Below, piece after piece: positions 12,486 through 13,709 of a stretch of DNA of 13,709 nt; within the stretch, counting starts at the first letter, position 1; each line of letters opens with the position of its first letter. Source of the DNA: Anaerolineales bacterium (lineage in GTDB: Bacteria; Chloroflexota; Anaerolineae; Epilineales; JAANWY01); assembly GCA_018263655.1 (NCBI GenBank), contig JAANWY010000362.1:1-13709 (forward strand), given 5' to 3'. Position numbers and translations under genes: made by a program. The notes beneath the pieces were generated by a model. That model saw nothing but the letters and a program-made list of their open reading frames with translations. It had not been told where the DNA came from and did not search any database.

Positions 12486-13709
12486 CATCGGCCGGCTGCA
12501 AGCGTACCTGGACGGCGCTCTAGCAGCTGGGGAACGTGCGACTGTCGAAAAGCACTTGGTCGAGTGCGAGGGATGCCAGACCGACCTCGAAATGCTTCAG
12601 CAGCAAGAGAGCGTCGCAAATACCTGGCTTACGACCCTCGATCCAGAGCCGCACGAGACCCCAGACGCAACGGAAGCGTTGACGCGCTTCCGTACCGCCG
12701 TGCAGCCGGCACCAACGACGAAGTGGACAACCGTGAAAGAGAGATTCGAGATGATGAAACAGACTCTGTTGAACAGCCGCTGGCGGCCGGCCGTCATCGG
12801 GTTGGTGGCCCTGGCCGTCGTGCTTGTCGCGTTCAGTTTCGCGCCCGTCCGTCATGCTGCTGCCCAATTCTTGGGTGTCTTCCGCGTACAGAGCTTCGCC
12901 GTGATCCCCGTCGATCAGGCGCAGCTCGAGCGGCTGGAGAGCCTGGAAGACATGGTAGACAGCGGCATGCTGGGCGAGCCCACGTATTTGCGCGAGCCTG
13001 GCGAGGAACAGATCGTTGACGATGCTGCTGAGGCCTCAGAGCTGGCCGGCTTCCGTGTGCGCGAGCCGGCAGAACTGCCTGGCGAATTGGCGCTTAGCAA
13101 GTTCGCCGTCGAAACCGGGCCCGCCATGCTGTTCGAAGTCGATCCGGCCGTGGCGCAGATGGTGCTCGGCGCGGCCGGCGTCGAGGATGTGGCACTGCCC
13201 TTCGACGAGCCAGTTTCGGTCGAGGTCGACGTTCCATCTGTCGTCCTGCAGCAGTATACGCTGGGCGGCCGGCGACTGTCCGTCACTCAGATGCCGAGCC
13301 CGACGGTCACTCTTCCGCCAGGTGTCGATCCGGTCAGGCTCGGCGAGCTATTTCTGCAGTTCCTGGGGGTACCGGCCGAGGACGCACAACGCTTGGCGGC
13401 CACCATCGACTGGGGCAGCACGCTCGTCGTACCGATGCCGGCCGACGTGGGTCAGTTCCGCGAAGTCCAGGTGGGCGATGTCACTGGCCTGCTCCTGGAA
13501 GAGCAACGCCCCAATTCCGCCGGCTACCGGCAGCGGGTCGTGATGTGGCAGCGGGATGGGATCGTTTACGGTGTCGAGGGACGCAACATCGGCGCGTCGG
13601 ACCTGCTGCTGGCGGCAAATTCGACGCAGAAACGAAGTTTGCTCTCTACGCTCGTCGAAGTTTGCTCTCTACGCTCGTCGAAGTTTGCTCTCTACGCTCG
13701 TCGAAGTTT
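12475..13709 (+). CDS. Membrane-anchored zf-HC2 anti-sigma factor (open at the right edge)
   Basis: The frame is open for 411 codons and runs off the window. The N-terminal zinc-binding anti-sigma domain shows His27-x3-Cys31-x2-Cys34 (HLVECEGC). A single membrane helix lies at about 105-123, followed by a long extracytoplasmic region. The expected role is to hold the sigma factor at the membrane until a signal releases it. GAGGAG (12463-12468) lies 6 bases before ATG 12475, and the overlap with the sigma gene implies coupled translation. The last part of the frame (from codon about 387) is translated from a 23-bp tandem repeat, which shifts frame with each unit. The sequence LLLAANSTQ just before it looks like the natural end of such proteins, so the C-terminus may be altered by the repeat. 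Confidence 0.87.
   Translation, partial: MKCDIGRLQAYLDGALAAGERATVEKHLVECEGCQTDLEMLQQQESVANTWLTTLDPEPHETPDATEALTRFRTAVQPAPTTKWTTVKERFEMMKQTLLNSRWRPAVIGLVALAVVLVAFSFAPVRHAAAQFLGVFRVQSFAVIPVDQAQLERLESLEDMVDSGMLGEPTYLREPGEEQIVDDAAEASELAGFRVREPAELPGELALSKFAVETGPAMLFEVDPAVAQMVLGAAGVEDVALPFDEPVSVEVDVPSVVLQQYTLGGRRLSVTQMPSPTVTLPPGVDPVRLGELFLQFLGVPAEDAQRLAATIDWGSTLVVPMPADVGQFREVQVGDVTGLLLEEQRPNSAGYRQRVVMWQRDGIVYGVEGRNIGASDLLLAANSTQKRSLLSTLVEVCSLRSSKFALYARRS
13633..13709. repeat. 23-bp tandem repeat at the right edge
   Basis: The unit begins CGAAGTTTGCTCTC and is 23 bp long. It occurs three times exactly (13633-13655, 13656-13678, 13679-13701), and a fourth copy begins at 13702 and runs off the window. 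Because 23 is not a multiple of three, each unit is read in a different frame within the anti-sigma gene. The total copy number and the sequence beyond are not visible. Confidence 0.92.

Noticed and set aside
12116..13543. Long open frames overlapping the sigma and anti-sigma genes in other frames (for example 12564-13019 and 13016-13543)
   Set aside because: They are rich in Arg, Ser and Pro as expected for shifted reading of GC-rich genes, and the genuine frame carries clear domains and ribosome binding sites.

Overview
The window looks like a piece of a Chloroflexota (Anaerolineae/Caldilineae-like) chromosome. The main clue is the secreted subtilase-like protein, which ends in a Thr/Pro-rich linker followed by a short VFLPLILKE tail, an arrangement I know from many secreted Chloroflexota proteins. 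The GC-rich coding sequence, the ECF sigma/anti-sigma pair and the repeat-rich intergenic DNA fit this. The assignment is an inference from family knowledge, not a database hit.

Left part (1-880): the N-terminus of a minus-strand membrane protein runs off the left edge, possibly a family 2 glycosyltransferase. It is followed by about 700 bp without a convincing gene. That stretch holds an interrupted palindromic mobile element (element B, copy 1) carrying a second MITE-like element (element A, copy 1) inside its left end, with a 4-bp target duplication.

Middle-left (889-5856, plus strand): two tandem copies of a two-gene unit. Each unit has a cyclic-nucleotide-binding domain fused to a DoxX-like membrane domain, followed by a separate DoxX/DoxD-like membrane protein. 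A nearly intact element B, whose core is a 54-bp perfect palindrome flanked by A6/T6, separates the units and can act as a terminator in either direction. The second unit continues into a secreted S8 (subtilisin-like) protein that keeps the catalytic Asp and His but has Gly where the nucleophilic Ser belongs. It is probably a pseudopeptidase.

Middle-right (6139-11306, minus strand): a compact three-gene operon with overlapping genes, led by a strong AGGAGG. It encodes a 1075-residue protein with at least three RAMP (Cas7-like) domains and a long, probably helical insertion, a 325-residue protein with two CxxC pairs, and a Cas6-like protein with the diagnostic C-terminal Gly-rich motif. No Cas10, Cas1/Cas2, Csm/Cmr subunits or CRISPR array occur in the window. 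This is the best candidate for an unusual system: a Cas10-less, type III-like multi-RAMP effector with its own processing nuclease. A second element A lies between this operon and the convergent subtilase-like gene.

Right part (11307-13709): about 590 bp of intergenic DNA contains a nested set of inverted repeats that can fold into a three-way junction, five tandem 13-bp repeats and a further hairpin. It is followed by an ECF sigma factor and its overlapping, membrane-anchored zf-HC2 anti-sigma factor. The anti-sigma gene runs into a 23-bp tandem repeat at the right edge.
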